DNA of 64,000 nt from Halomonas sp. (GTDB lineage Bacteria > Pseudomonadota > Gammaproteobacteria > Pseudomonadales > Halomonadaceae), in assembly GCF_011050415.1 (NCBI RefSeq), contig NZ_DRFS01000020.1:124001-188000 (forward strand). Direction: 5' to 3'. Within the stretch, counting starts at the first letter, position 1; every line of letters starts with the position of its first letter. The notes beneath the pieces are model-generated. The model was not told the DNA's origin, did no database searches, and saw only the letters and a program-made list of their open reading frames with translations. Below are positions 54,619 to 64,000 of the stretch, one piece after another. The position numbers and the translations under genes are program-made.

Positions 54619-55454
54619 TGCTGTTTTCCTCTATTGTCCTTACACACAAGACGCCAATTTTTAAAAAATTAGAAAAAACACTTTAAATTATCTCTGTGCA
54701 AATACTGCCGTGTAACTACTGACATATGCAGATTGCGCTTCTTACTCTGCAGAGACTCTTTTCAAGCGCCTTGCATGACCAGACGTTGCAAAAGATGTAT
54801 TGATCAAGCCTTCAATCACTATCTGAGAGACGGTAGATCTGTATGAACGACACTCTCTACTAGCCACATTCATTCATCCTTCTCCTTCCTGGAGAGCCCT
54901 GCCAACCAGCTTCATTCTTCTTAAGCATCAGCTCACATTACAAAAAACTAATCATAATTAGAATCTATGGATAAAACAAACAAAAACAACGTTTTGCTGC
55001 CTGCAACTCAACTGATCCATTTTATCTACAACATAAGTATACAAGATTATAAATTCGACTACCTAATCTTACGATTACTTTTCTACACGTTTCTTTCACA
55101 CTTCGCAACATTTGGCTTTTCATCGCTTTTGCGAAAGTTAGTTGATCTCTTTTGAGAGGCCCTCACACCTGAACAGACCCTCCTGTAAATTTAAAATTTA
55201 ATTCATAAAAATCATGAACTTATAAATTATAAATAGGATAGCTCTCTATTTGAAGCGCGTTATCCAATAACGCATCATCCTAGAATCCACCTTACAACAA
55301 CGTTTAGTTACATAATCAAGCGCAGGCAAAATTTCCTTATTTTTTCCTCAACCTAAGCATTAGGCTACCGGTGCATGGCGTGGGGAAAATGCGATGACAG
55401 ACATCGTGGGGGAGGCTATGCGTTAAGACTCCAGCAAAGTTTGGTGGTTTTTCG
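54619..55454. other. Long AT-rich region ahead of the polysaccharide locus
   Basis: Some 830 bp with no gene I can support. It must contain the promoter of the WbpM-like gene (minus strand) and the end of the hydrolase gene. A 62-codon plus-strand frame at 54967 has no start signal or family and looks like chance in AT-rich DNA. Confidence 0.45.
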
Positions 55455-56441
55455 CTACTGTGCTTTTGAGGCCTTATCCAATTGATCGACAAACGCATCC
55501 AGGGCGTGAAATAGAATTTGCCGAATTGGCTCAGCTTCATTGACTAAGTGATGGCGGGCTTCTGGGTGGCGATGAATCTCGGCATTGGGAAACTTCTTCT
55601 TCAGAATCGCTAAATTCCACTCCCAGTCGACGGTCAGATCCTGCTCGCCTTGAAGTATTAAGGTAGGTAAAGGGTTAGGCTCCTGCGCTAACAGCCGTGG
55701 CATCCAGCGACGCATGGCACTCACCCAGGCAACGCTTAAGTTGTCGGGCTGTAAGGGGTCATGATCACGTAGAAATTCGGTAAATTGTTCATCCGTCGAA
55801 TTAGGTCGGTATTTGCGCGGCAGCTCTTTTAAAAACGGGCTGGCAATCAAGTGTAGCCAACTTGTCTGGCTCCATCCCCAAGGGCGCACCAACGGCGCTA
55901 ACAGCACGAGCCCTGCCCAACCTGATTCCTCTCGGCGCGTTAGCGCATCCGTTGCCAGGATCGCACCGCCGGTGCTTTGGCCAATACCCAGCCATGGCAC
56001 AGGCGCTAAACCCTGGTTTTTGAGCGTGGTCTGTAAATGGGTCAGGCAGTGCTGGTAATCATCAAAATCTTCTATTTCAGCCCGCGCGCCGCTAGAAAGG
56101 CCATGGCCGGGAAGGTCCCAGAGTACAACTCGCCAGCCCTTAACCAGCAATCGTTCCAGTAAATGACGATATAGCCCCATATGGTCAAAGTAGCCATGTA
56201 CCACAAAGGCAGTCCCTACCGGCTGAGGAGGACTCCATACTTGGCACCACAGCGCAAAGCGCCCCGTATCAATAAAGCCTGCATATACTTCATGAGTATC
56301 TATTAGCAGCGTTTCTAAGCCATAGTGATGAAAATAACCTTGCATGGCATCTGCCAGCGCTTCATCCGGAAATAAGCGGGTAAGCAAATTATCGCTCGAA
56401 ACATGGCGAAACAAGCCTTCCAGATGTTGGAAATCACGCAT
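55455..56441 (-). CDS. Alpha/beta hydrolase, monoglyceride lipase/lysophospholipase-like
   Basis: Soluble hydrolase of 328 residues. The nucleophile elbow GIGQSTGGA holds the Ser, EQDLTVDWEW the Asp and EARHHLVNE the His of the triad; GTAFVVHGYFDHMGLYRHLLERL and LWDLPGHGLSSG are typical of the PldB/monoacylglycerol lipase group. The substrate is probably a lysophospholipid or monoglyceride; not proven. Divergent from the malate synthase gene. Confidence 0.85.
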   Translation of the reverse strand: MRDFQHLEGLFRHVSSDNLLTRLFPDEALADAMQGYFHHYGLETLLIDTHEVYAGFIDTGRFALWCQVWSPPQPVGTAFVVHGYFDHMGLYRHLLERLLVKGWRVVLWDLPGHGLSSGARAEIEDFDDYQHCLTHLQTTLKNQGLAPVPWLGIGQSTGGAILATDALTRREESGWAGLVLLAPLVRPWGWSQTSWLHLIASPFLKELPRKYRPNSTDEQFTEFLRDHDPLQPDNLSVAWVSAMRRWMPRLLAQEPNPLPTLILQGEQDLTVDWEWNLAILKKKFPNAEIHRHPEARHHLVNEAEPIRQILFHALDAFVDQLDKASKAQ

Positions 56442-56646
56442 TGTTGTTTCTCCATAACGCCATTTTACTGTTGGCTAGCGCGCGGCCTTTAGGTCACGTC
56501 CCTTATCATTTGGTCGAGCATTTTGACGCTTTAGGGTCTACGCTGTTTACATGCCCGATCAGGTATGGAATTATTTTCCATAAATGTATTTTAACCCTGA
56601 CCGTGGCAAACATATTTCCCACGGGCATCCTCACAGGAGAAACCCC

Positions 56647-58833
56647 ATGAGCGAGCGTATCACGCGTCACCGTTTACAGGTGGCAGCAGATTTAGACCGT
56701 TTTATAAATGAACAGGCGCTACCGGGTACAGGCATTGATGAAAGTGCCTTTTGGGCCGGTGTTGATGCCCTGTTTCACGATTTGACCCCTAAAAACCGTC
56801 AATTACTCGAAGAACGCGACACCCTGCAAGAGAAGCTGGATACATGGCACCGGGAACACCCCGGCCCTGTTAGCGATATGCCTGCATACCGTCGCTTCTT
56901 AAAAGAAGTCGGTTATTTAGCAGAAGCGCCAGCGGATGTGAAAGCGTCCACCGCTAACGTTGACCGTGAAGTGGCCGTTCAAGCAGGTCCTCAGTTGGTC
57001 GTACCCGTGAGCAATGCACGCTACGCACTCAACGCAGCCAATGCACGTTGGGGCAGCCTTTATGACGCTCTTTACGGTACCGATGCGATTTCAGAAGAGG
57101 ATGGTGCCGAGAAAGGCGCTAGCTTCAACCCAAAACGCGGTGCCAAAGTGATTGCCTATGCCCGTGGCGTGCTTGACCGTGCTGCCCCGCTGGCCACTGG
57201 TTCTCACCGCGATGCAGTGAAATATGTCATTCGTGATGAGCATTTAGTCGTTACTCTCGAAGGCGGACGCGAAACCGGCTTGAAAGATTCGGGCAAGCTA
57301 ATCGGCTTTACCGGTGAAGCGGCCAAACCGGACGCGATTCTGCTGGCCAACAATGGTCTCCACTTAGAAATTCAGATTGATCCTAGCCACTCTATCGGTA
57401 AAACCGACCCGGCAGGCGTGAAAGATGTCGTGGTAGAGGCTGCACTGACCGCCATTATGGACTGCGAAGACTCCGTTGCCGCGGTGGATTCAGAAGACAA
57501 AGTCGGTGTTTACAGCAACTGGCTTGGCCTGATGAAGGGCGACCTGGAAGAGAAGATCGAGAAAGCCGGCAAAACCTTTACCCGTAAACTGAACGCTGAT
57601 CGCACCTGGCAAACCACCGATGGCGGTAGCGTGACCCTGCCTGGCCGTTCGCTGATGTTTGTGCGCAACGTTGGTCATTTAATGACCACCCCGGCGATTT
57701 TGGATGAGAACGGCAACGAGCTACCCGAAGGTATCCTGGATGCGGTGATCACTTCACTACTTGCCCTTCACGACCTAAAGAAAGACGCCGACCAGCCGCG
57801 TAACTCGCGCACCGGCTCTGTTTATATCGTGAAACCCAAGATGCACGGCCCTGCCGAGGTCGCCTTTGCCAACGAACTGTTTGGCCGCGTCGAAGACATT
57901 CTCGGCATGAGCCGCGACACCCTGAAAATGGGCATCATGGACGAAGAACGTCGCACCACCGTTAACTTAAAGGCGTGTATTGCTGAAGCAGCATCACGGG
58001 TGGCGTTCATCAACACTGGCTTCCTTGACCGTACTGGCGATGAGATGCATACCGCCATGGAAGCGGGCCCCATGGTGCGCAAGGGCGACATGAAGAGCGC
58101 TGCGTGGATTCAAGCCTATGAGAAGAGCAACGTACAAGTGGGCCTCGCCTGCGGCCTACGCGGACGCGCTCAGATCGGTAAAGGTATGTGGGCCATGCCT
58201 GACCTGATGCACAACATGCTTGAGCAGAAAATTGGCCACCCGAAAGCCGGTGCCAACACCGCTTGGGTCCCATCCCCCACCGCAGCCACGCTTCATGCCC
58301 TGCATTACCATCAGGTCAATGTCACCGATGTTCAGCGCGAGCTAGAAGGCCTGGGCGAGCCAGACTATCTGGATGACCTGCTCACCGTACCGGTGGCAGA
58401 AAACGCCAACTGGTCCGATGAAGAGAAGAAGCAGGAGCTGGACAACAACTGCCAGGGGATTCTGGGTTACGTTGTGCGCTGGGTAGAGCACGGGGTAGGC
58501 TGCTCGAAAGTGCCGGACATCCACAACGTGGGCCTGATGGAAGATCGCGCGACGCTGCGTATTTCCAGCCAGCACATTGCCAACTGGCTGCACCACGGCA
58601 TTATTGATGTAACGCAGGTGGAAGCGTCTCTTAAGCGCATGGCCAAAGTGGTCGATGAGCAGAACGCAGGCGATCCGACCTATACAGCTATGAGCGCTGA
58701 CTTTGCAGGCTCCACCGCCTTTAAAGCCGCCTCTGACCTGATCTTCAAAGGCCGCGAGCAGCCTTCCGGCTACACCGAACCGCTACTGCACGAGTGGCGT
58801 CAGGTGCATAAGGCCCAGGTGCATAAGGCCTAG
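56647..58833 (+). CDS. glcB: Malate synthase G
   Basis: Glyoxylate-cycle enzyme of 728 residues, condensing glyoxylate with acetyl-CoA to malate. [18 protein letters not shown] holds the metal-site acids, [15 protein letters not shown] the catalytic Arg, and [20 protein letters not shown] the isoform G signature. The frame is open from 56584, but the ATG at 56647 follows CACAGGAGAAACCCC. The C-terminus ends with a direct repeat VHKAQVHKA (15-bp duplication at 58801-58830). Confidence 0.95.
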   Translation: MSERITRHRLQVAADLDRFINEQALPGTGIDESAFWAGVDALFHDLTPKNRQLLEERDTLQEKLDTWHREHPGPVSDMPAYRRFLKEVGYLAEAPADVKASTANVDREVAVQAGPQLVVPVSNARYALNAANARWGSLYDALYGTDAISEEDGAEKGASFNPKRGAKVIAYARGVLDRAAPLATGSHRDAVKYVIRDEHLVVTLEGGRETGLKDSGKLIGFTGEAAKPDAILLANNGLHLEIQIDPSHSIGKTDPAGVKDVVVEAALTAIMDCEDSVAAVDSEDKVGVYSNWLGLMKGDLEEKIEKAGKTFTRKLNADRTWQTTDGGSVTLPGRSLMFVRNVGHLMTTPAILDENGNELPEGILDAVITSLLALHDLKKDADQPRNSRTGSVYIVKPKMHGPAEVAFANELFGRVEDILGMSRDTLKMGIMDEERRTTVNLKACIAEAASRVAFINTGFLDRTGDEMHTAMEAGPMVRKGDMKSAAWIQAYEKSNVQVGLACGLRGRAQIGKGMWAMPDLMHNMLEQKIGHPKAGANTAWVPSPTAATLHALHYHQVNVTDVQRELEGLGEPDYLDDLLTVPVAENANWSDEEKKQELDNNCQGILGYVVRWVEHGVGCSKVPDIHNVGLMEDRATLRISSQHIANWLHHGIIDVTQVEASLKRMAKVVDEQNAGDPTYTAMSADFAGSTAFKAASDLIFKGREQPSGYTEPLLHEWRQVHKAQVHKA

Positions 58834-58856
58834 TAAATTCGTTTTATGGTTTAATC

Positions 58857-58887
58857 AGCCTCGAGGCTTATGCCTCGGGGCTTTTTT
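58857..58887 (+). terminator. Terminator after glcB
   Basis: AGCCTCGAGGC, loop TTAT, GCCTCGGGGCT (one G-U pair) and then TTTTT. This 11-bp stem with a T-run lies 24 bases after the glcB stop and just before the thioesterase ribosome-binding site. Confidence 0.88.
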
Positions 58888-58904
58888 ATAAAAGGAAAAC
58901 AACA

Positions 58905-59321
58905 ATGACTATAATGACCGCCGAACAAATCGAACATTTTTTAGATGAGGTCTTTCCCCAGCGAATGGGCAAGATAGAGAGCGTGGGTGAAATGCGCGCC
59001 ACTATGCGCTTAGCGATTGGTAATGAACACTTGCGCCCTGGCCCTCGCGTTTCTGGTCCTACCATGATGGGCTTTGCTGATGTAGCGCTCTACGTTGCGA
59101 TTCTTGCGCAGATCGGCCCCGAACCCATGGCCGTCACAAGCGACTTAAACTGCCATTTCCTGCGTGCCGCTTCAGGGGGTCACGATATTATCGCCCACGC
59201 CAAATTGATCAAGCTTGGTCGACGCCTAGCGGTGGGCGAAGTGCAGATTTTCTCGGTCAGCGACGAAGTACGCCCTGTCGTCCATGTCACCGCCAGCTAT
59301 GCGCTACCGGCGAAAGCTTAA
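58905..59321 (+). CDS. PaaI-family hotdog thioesterase
   Basis: Small protein of 138 residues with a single hotdog fold: VSGPTMMGFADVALYVAILAQIG carries the helix with the catalytic Asp-like position, and SDLNCHFLRAASGGHDIIAHAKLIKLGRRLAVGEVQIF the strands. Such proteins hydrolyse acyl-CoA thioesters in aromatic or lipid catabolism; the precise substrate is unknown. Preceded by AAAAGGAAAAC. Confidence 0.85.
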   Translation: MTIMTAEQIEHFLDEVFPQRMGKIESVGEMRATMRLAIGNEHLRPGPRVSGPTMMGFADVALYVAILAQIGPEPMAVTSDLNCHFLRAASGGHDIIAHAKLIKLGRRLAVGEVQIFSVSDEVRPVVHVTASYALPAKA

Positions 59322-59474
59322 GCCCTAGTGGCATCTACTCTTCCAAGTATAAATAGCCAACTAGTCGAGCAACCTTTATTAGCCATCTTGATAACAAAAT
59401 ATAAGAAAAGCAAATAGTGAAAAATTGTTAACTACCTACTCAGCAAACAAAAACTCCATTAACCTTATAACGAA

Positions 59475-59512
59475 AGCGTTAACTATAAAAATAGACTTTT
59501 ATAGTTAACGCT
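59475..59512. other. 16-bp perfect inverted repeat upstream of chemoreceptor
   Basis: AGCGTTAACTATAAAA (59475-59490), spacer ATAGAC, TTTTATAGTTAACGCT (59497-59512). The dyad lies in the otherwise gene-free region between the thioesterase and the chemoreceptor (59322-59601). It may be an operator or a bidirectional terminator. The stem is AT-rich, and the T-run lies within the stem. Confidence 0.6.
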
Positions 59513-59601
59513 GCTCTATAAAGTTATTTAAAAAAGCGCCAATAATGCTATGCCTTCTCCCCTGTAAATCCTTCCCGCTGCAAAGCAAGGAAAATATAAT
59601 A

Positions 59602-61098
59602 ATGCCAGATGCCTCTTTCTCGAACCATATTGCACGCACCGACAGGCTCATGTGGTGGCCCCTAGGGTTTATCGCCTTCTTGTGCTTGGTCGTGAGTTTC
59701 TTTACGCAAACACTGCTGCTAGTTACCGTGGCGGGCGTCGTCACCCTACCGCTTACCTATCTTATACAGGCTAAACTGCCTGGGCAGATCGTCAATGGGT
59801 TCGTTAAGGCGGCGGTAATGATGGCCTGGTCAGCCATTTTGATCGAACAGAGTGGCGGTATGATCGAGGCACACTTTAGTATTTTTATTTTGCTATCCGT
59901 TCTCATTCTTTACAGCGATTGGCGAGTCATCGCATTTGGTGGGTTAGTAATAGCGCTCCACCATGCGTTGTTTACCTGGCTTCAATATCAAGGTTTTGTT
60001 CAGCTTTACGTCAGCATGGGCGACATGCATGCCATGGAGCACGGTGAAGCTAGTCACGGGCCTGCAGCGTTATTTTACTGTTTACTCATGCACGGTGGGG
60101 CGGTGGTTGTCCAAGTCGTTATCCTGGGGTACTTAGCCAAGGTCCTGGAAAGCATGGTGCAGGAAGGGCTTCACGTCACTCGTTTTGCCGATGCTGCAGG
60201 TGGCGGCAACTTGGACATCACCTTTAGTAAAGAAGAACAGAAGCTGCCTGCGGTACTGGCAGTTGTTAATATGCGCGACCAGGTAGCCGATAGCCTGCGT
60301 AAAACACAAACTGCCGCAAGCCATGTCATGGATTACAGCCAGCAGCTTTTCGTTGCTCAAGAGCAGTTGCGCACGCAAACAGCACGAAACAGCAGCCAAA
60401 CCGAGCGCATATCCACTAGCACGACGGAGCTCGCTGCCACTACTCGGGAGAGTGCCAAGGAGTCCCAACACATACGTCAACTGGCCAACGAGGCTGAGAA
60501 AATTGCTCGTCAAAACGGTGAGCAAGTTGAGGCAATGGGCGACATGATGCGCCTACTTGATCAACACTCTAAAGCCATCCAACAGATGCTAGGCGAAATT
60601 GATAACATCACATTTCAAACCAATCTTCTCGCCTTGAACGCTTCCGTTGAAGCGGCAAGAGCCGGTGAACACGGTCGGGGGTTCGCCGTGGTTGCCAATG
60701 AAGTGCGTAATTTGTCGAAAAATACCCAAACCACGGCCGCGCAGATCCGCAACACCATTGCGGCCACCACCGACCAAGTGCTATTAGGCGTTAAACAAAC
60801 CTCGACTATTGCTGAGACGACCCGACTGCTTATTCAAAGCTTTGAGCAGGTCGCGCTGCGTTTAAACAATTCGGAAAGCGTAATCAGTCAACAGCATCAA
60901 GGGGTTGAAGAACTAGAGCAAAGCGTTAACGAAATTTACAACGCTCTGGAGCTTTCACGCGCAGCGGTTGAAAACTCTCACAGAATGGCAGAGCAGCTTT
61001 CTGTAACCGCAGACTCGATGATGCATGCGGTAAGTGGTTTCACACTGCCACCCTCATCGCCTTCTACCGCGAAGCAAATGTTGATCGCATCGTCGTGA
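59602..61098 (+). CDS. Methyl-accepting chemotaxis protein with membrane-embedded sensor
   Basis: Chemoreceptor of 498 residues. There is no large periplasmic domain; five to six helices fill the first 190 residues, with a His/Met-rich loop ([15 protein letters not shown]) and a HH pair ([12 protein letters not shown]), hinting at metal or small-ligand sensing in the membrane. The signalling tip around [37 protein letters not shown] is intact. The frame opens to 59545, but the ATG at 59602 follows CAAGGAAAATATAATA. Confidence 0.88.
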   Translation: MPDASFSNHIARTDRLMWWPLGFIAFLCLVVSFFTQTLLLVTVAGVVTLPLTYLIQAKLPGQIVNGFVKAAVMMAWSAILIEQSGGMIEAHFSIFILLSVLILYSDWRVIAFGGLVIALHHALFTWLQYQGFVQLYVSMGDMHAMEHGEASHGPAALFYCLLMHGGAVVVQVVILGYLAKVLESMVQEGLHVTRFADAAGGGNLDITFSKEEQKLPAVLAVVNMRDQVADSLRKTQTAASHVMDYSQQLFVAQEQLRTQTARNSSQTERISTSTTELAATTRESAKESQHIRQLANEAEKIARQNGEQVEAMGDMMRLLDQHSKAIQQMLGEIDNITFQTNLLALNASVEAARAGEHGRGFAVVANEVRNLSKNTQTTAAQIRNTIAATTDQVLLGVKQTSTIAETTRLLIQSFEQVALRLNNSESVISQQHQGVEELEQSVNEIYNALELSRAAVENSHRMAEQLSVTADSMMHAVSGFTLPPSSPSTAKQMLIASS

Positions 61099-61243
61099 GT
61101 TTGACGTTTCCATTAACGGTAAGAAACGCGCAGCCTACTGTTATTACGCTTGTAGCGCTGCGCGGTGCTTACAGCAATCGCCGCGTCGCAAATTTATCAG
61201 TTGCCTTAAAATCAAAGACTACTGAGTTAGGCTATTGTCAAAA

Positions 61244-63427
61244 TTAAGCCTGGGGAAGCTGGTCGAGCATGTGCTCCAATGTCATCGGATACTCACGCAC
61301 CCGAACACCGGTGGCATTATAGATAGCGTTGGCGATGGCCGCTGGCACACCACAGATACCCAGTTCCCCGACTCCCTTGGCTTTCAAAGGTGATGAAGCC
61401 GCATCCTTGGTATCCAGGAAAATAACCTCCTGTTGGGGGATATCGGCGTGAGCCGCCACCTCGTAACTAGCAAGGTCATGATTAACGAAGAAACCACGTT
61501 CAAGATCGGCAGTTAGCCCCTCCATCAAGGCCGCGCCGACGCCCATGGTCATACCGCCGATCACTTGGCTACGCGCCGTTATCGGATTCAGAATACGGCC
61601 CGCATCGCATACCGCCAACATACGTCGAACACGTGTTTCTCCGGTATAGGCGTGCACCCCTACCTCGACAAAGTGCGCAGCAAAAGTGCCGATCTGCATG
61701 TCGTCTTTGAAGTCGCCAAAGTGAACCGTGTCTTCGGCGACGAGTTCTTCGCCGTCGGCGATATCAGCGAGCGCTAGATCAGTATTTTCTGCTCTCACAC
61801 GGCCGTTTTCAAAATGTGCCACATCGACATCTAATCGCTTGGTGATCTGCTCTTGAAGCGCCAAGCAGGCGGCATATACGCCTGCGGTCGCGCTGGCGGC
61901 ACCGAACTGCCCGCCCGAACCCGAAGAAACAGGGAAGTCACTGTTGCCCAATCTAACCTCGACGGCCTCCAGCTCAAGCCCCATGGTCTCAGCTGCCGTT
62001 TGGGCGATAATAGTGTAGGAGCCAGTACCGATATCCGTCATATCGGTCTCAACGATTAGGCGCCCTCCCTGTAAGCGCACTCGTGCCCCGGAATCCATGG
62101 TGGGCGCGCCGCGATAAGCACCCGCTACACCGTGGCCAATCAACCACTGTCCGTCCCGCGTACTCCCAGGCGTTCGGTTACGCGCCTCCCATCCAAATTT
62201 TTCAGCGCCCTGACGTAAGCATTCAACATAGTGGCGTTCGCTAAAGGGTTTTGAGGCATCTTCCGGGTCAACTTGGGTGTCGTTGAGGATTCTAAATTCG
62301 ACCGGGTCCATGCTTAGCTTTTCCGCCATTTCATCCATGGCAATTTCCAGCGCGGCAAGCCCCGACGCTTCACCCGGTGCGCGCATATCCGCCGACTCAG
62401 GGAGGTTCATGTCGATAGGGTGATGAGCAACGCGACGGTTTGCACCGGCATAAAAAACACTTGTTTGTTCAACCGGATTTTCACCACTGCCGCCGGGCAG
62501 CGTATGTGAAATCGCCGAATGATCGAAGGCGGTTATCTTGCCCTGAGCGTCGGCCGAAATACGCAGGCGCTGGATGGTGCCGGAACGATGGGTGGTATTG
62601 TTGAACACCAATGGGCGTGGCAAGGCCAGCTTGACCGGACGCCCTGAGGCGCGCGAGCCAAGTGCAGCGAGCACCGCATCAGCCCGTAGCCAAAGCTTGC
62701 CGCCAAACCCACCGCCCACATAAGGGCTCTCTAAGCGGATGGTATCGGGCTTAATCTTAAACGTGGTTGCCAGGGCCTCACGCGTCCAGGCAATCATCTG
62801 GTTTGAAGTCCACAACGTCATTTGGCCGCCATCCGACCAGTCAACAATGGAGGCGTGGGGCTCCATCATGGCATGGCTTTGGGAGGCGGTGCGGTAGACT
62901 TCATCCACCGTCGCTGCCGCGTTTTGAAAAGCAGCGTCCACGTCACCGACATCCGATAATGGCTCCCCGGTGTTCTGTAACCGTTGCCAGGCAGCTTCCA
63001 AATCAAATATGCCAGGCTCCTCCTCATAGCGCACATCAATCAGCGCGGCAGCGCTTCTTGCTTGCTCAAGCGTCTCGGCCACGACAACGGCAATTGCCTG
63101 ATGGTAGTGCGCAATGGTATCGCCCCCAAAAAGCAGTGCCACGTTACTTTTGGCACGCCCTAGCGGCTCAATCTCCAACGTCGTGACGACGGATACAACA
63201 CCGGGGGCGGCGCGGGCTGCAGAAGCGTCCATATGGGTAATACGCCCCTTGGCAATGGTCGCACACAGCGGGTAGCCCACCAGCTGATTCGCCACCACAT
63301 CATGGCGCTCGTAAGCATAGGGCGCACGCCCCGTCACCTTGAGGGTGGCGTCAATGCGCGCATGGGGCTTGCCGATAATGCGGGCGCGGTCAAACAGGTT
63401 ATCTTCCGTTGATTGATTAAAGTCCAT
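61244..63427 (-). CDS. Molybdenum hydroxylase, molybdopterin-binding subunit (PaoC/YagR-like)
   Basis: Large subunit of 727 residues of a xanthine dehydrogenase-family enzyme. IIGKPHARIDATLKVTGRAPYAYE, YVGGGFGGKLW, AYRGAPTMDSGARV and KGVGELGICGVPAAIANAI (active-site Glu) match the periplasmic aldehyde oxidoreductase PaoC. It holds the Mo-pterin and oxidises aldehydes or heterocycles. It is coupled to the FAD subunit 3 bp upstream; the 2Fe-2S subunit would lie beyond the window. Confidence 0.9.
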   Translation of the reverse strand: MDFNQSTEDNLFDRARIIGKPHARIDATLKVTGRAPYAYERHDVVANQLVGYPLCATIAKGRITHMDASAARAAPGVVSVVTTLEIEPLGRAKSNVALLFGGDTIAHYHQAIAVVVAETLEQARSAAALIDVRYEEEPGIFDLEAAWQRLQNTGEPLSDVGDVDAAFQNAAATVDEVYRTASQSHAMMEPHASIVDWSDGGQMTLWTSNQMIAWTREALATTFKIKPDTIRLESPYVGGGFGGKLWLRADAVLAALGSRASGRPVKLALPRPLVFNNTTHRSGTIQRLRISADAQGKITAFDHSAISHTLPGGSGENPVEQTSVFYAGANRRVAHHPIDMNLPESADMRAPGEASGLAALEIAMDEMAEKLSMDPVEFRILNDTQVDPEDASKPFSERHYVECLRQGAEKFGWEARNRTPGSTRDGQWLIGHGVAGAYRGAPTMDSGARVRLQGGRLIVETDMTDIGTGSYTIIAQTAAETMGLELEAVEVRLGNSDFPVSSGSGGQFGAASATAGVYAACLALQEQITKRLDVDVAHFENGRVRAENTDLALADIADGEELVAEDTVHFGDFKDDMQIGTFAAHFVEVGVHAYTGETRVRRMLAVCDAGRILNPITARSQVIGGMTMGVGAALMEGLTADLERGFFVNHDLASYEVAAHADIPQQEVIFLDTKDAASSPLKAKGVGELGICGVPAAIANAIYNATGVRVREYPMTLEHMLDQLPQA

Positions 63428-63430
63428 GGG

Positions 63431-64000
63431 TCACTCCTGAGCCAGCAGCGCGGCGAGCGTTCGCTCTGCCAAGGTAAGCTTGTAGGCGTTCTCTTGCGTC
63501 GGCCGGGCGCCAGCTAGTAACTGGGCCATCACCGCCGCCGCCCCCTGGGGCAGTAACGCATCGGCTTCATCACGACGCCAAGGCTTGGGGGCCACACCGC
63601 CGAGCGCAACACGCCCCGTTCCATCAGGGGCGTGGATAAGGGCAACAGAGACCAAGGCGAAGGCATACGAGGCTCGGTCACGCACTTTGAAGTAGGCGTG
63701 GAGGCCTGCAACAGGTGCGGGCAATACAACGGCAGTGATCATCTCGCCCTGTTCCAGCGTGTTTTCCACCTCAGGCGTATTACCAGGCAACTGGTAAAAT
63801 TCATCCAGCGTCAATCGCCGCGTGTCACCGCTGGGCGTCACGGTTTCCACTTCAGCATCTAACGCACGTAGCGCAACGGCCATATCTGAAGGGTGGGTGG
63901 CAATACATGCGTCTGAAGTGCCGATAATGCCTAGCTGACGCGATGTGGCACCTTTACCCAACGCGGCACAGCCAGCCCCAGGTGAGCGCTTGTTGCAGGG
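63431..64000 (-). CDS. Molybdenum hydroxylase, FAD-binding subunit (partial, PaoB/YagS-like)
   Basis: At least 190 residues read through the window end with no stop: the frame continues upstream of the first in-window Met as [21 protein letters not shown], which in PaoB-like subunits is the iron-sulfur Cys region. Visible motifs are [34 protein letters not shown] and [12 protein letters not shown] of the CO dehydrogenase flavoprotein C-terminal domain. It transfers electrons from the Mo and Fe-S centres to FAD. The N-terminal FAD-binding half is outside the window. Confidence 0.88.
   Translation of the reverse strand, partial: PCNKRSPGAGCAALGKGATSRQLGIIGTSDACIATHPSDMAVALRALDAEVETVTPSGDTRRLTLDEFYQLPGNTPEVENTLEQGEMITAVVLPAPVAGLHAYFKVRDRASYAFALVSVALIHAPDGTGRVALGGVAPKPWRRDEADALLPQGAAAVMAQLLAGARPTQENAYKLTLAERTLAALLAQE

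Noticed and set aside
54967..55155. 62-residue plus-strand frame in AT-rich spacer
   Set aside because: No start signal, no family, low-complexity AT-rich sequence.
58801..58830. 15-bp duplication at the glcB C-terminus as a functional tag
   Set aside because: It only repeats VHKAQ-like residues at the very end; most simply a small tandem duplication.

Overview
The window looks like chromosome from a moderately GC-rich gammaproteobacterium, most probably a member of the Halomonadaceae (Halomonas/Vreelandella type). This rests on gene content and order (glnK-amtB-glnK, ubiK, comM, finR/fpr, glcB, a Wza/Wzb/Wzc exopolysaccharide locus), not on any database search. I saw no rRNA or tRNA genes, CRISPR array or intact transposon.

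Layout. (1) 1-10.4 kb is mostly core genome: an ABC permease tail, a host-attachment-family protein, a chemoreceptor, a divergent finR-like regulator/fpr pair, two P-II genes flanking amtB behind a probable sigma-54 promoter, ubiK, an orphan siderophore-binding protein with a Fur-box-like site, and comM. (2) 10.4-26.7 kb is an accessory RiPP (lasso peptide) locus. The minus strand holds an O-antigen-ligase-like gene, an exporter-type ABC protein and a nucleotidyltransferase. The plus strand holds a CobS-like AAA+ ATPase, a CobT-like VWA protein, the lasso cyclase, two precursor genes, the RRE (B1) protein and the leader peptidase (B2), followed by a sulfotransferase-like gene. The minus strand then carries two tandem precursor-kinase modules. 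(3) 26.9-54.6 kb is one long minus-strand Wzy-type exopolysaccharide/capsule locus. In transcription order it encodes a WbpM-like dehydratase, Wza, Wzb, Wzc, a UDP-glucuronate epimerase, Ugd, two Wzx flippases, six glycosyltransferases, an acyltransferase, paralogous murA and murB, a polymerase-like membrane protein, an initiating sugar transferase, an aldolase, a hydroxyacid dehydrogenase, GalE and a TviB-like dehydrogenase. A perfect ops element lies upstream of wza. (4) 55.4-64 kb returns to housekeeping genes: alpha/beta hydrolase, malate synthase G, thioesterase, a membrane chemoreceptor and two subunits of a molybdenum hydroxylase cut by the window end.

The most interesting system is the lasso locus. 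I found four precursor peptides (three share a short-leader grammar Y-x2-P-x-L-x3-G-x5-T exactly, and so does the fourth), served by a single B1/B2/C set. All four end in serine. Two HprK-like kinases sit directly behind the third and fourth precursors. This suggests C-terminal serine phosphorylation, as established for paeninodin-type lasso peptides, with possible nucleotidyl and sulfo modification. Two features are not part of any lasso locus I know: a CobS/CobT chelatase-motor pair co-transcribed with the cyclase without CobN, and a fourth precursor with no Asp/Glu where the ring-closing residue should be. Each precursor gene is followed by its own hairpin terminator, and precursors 1 and 2 share a 28-bp promoter-region motif with identical internal spacing.

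In the exopolysaccharide locus the murA/murB pair suggests that UDP-N-acetylmuramic acid is made for the polymer. This is an inference.
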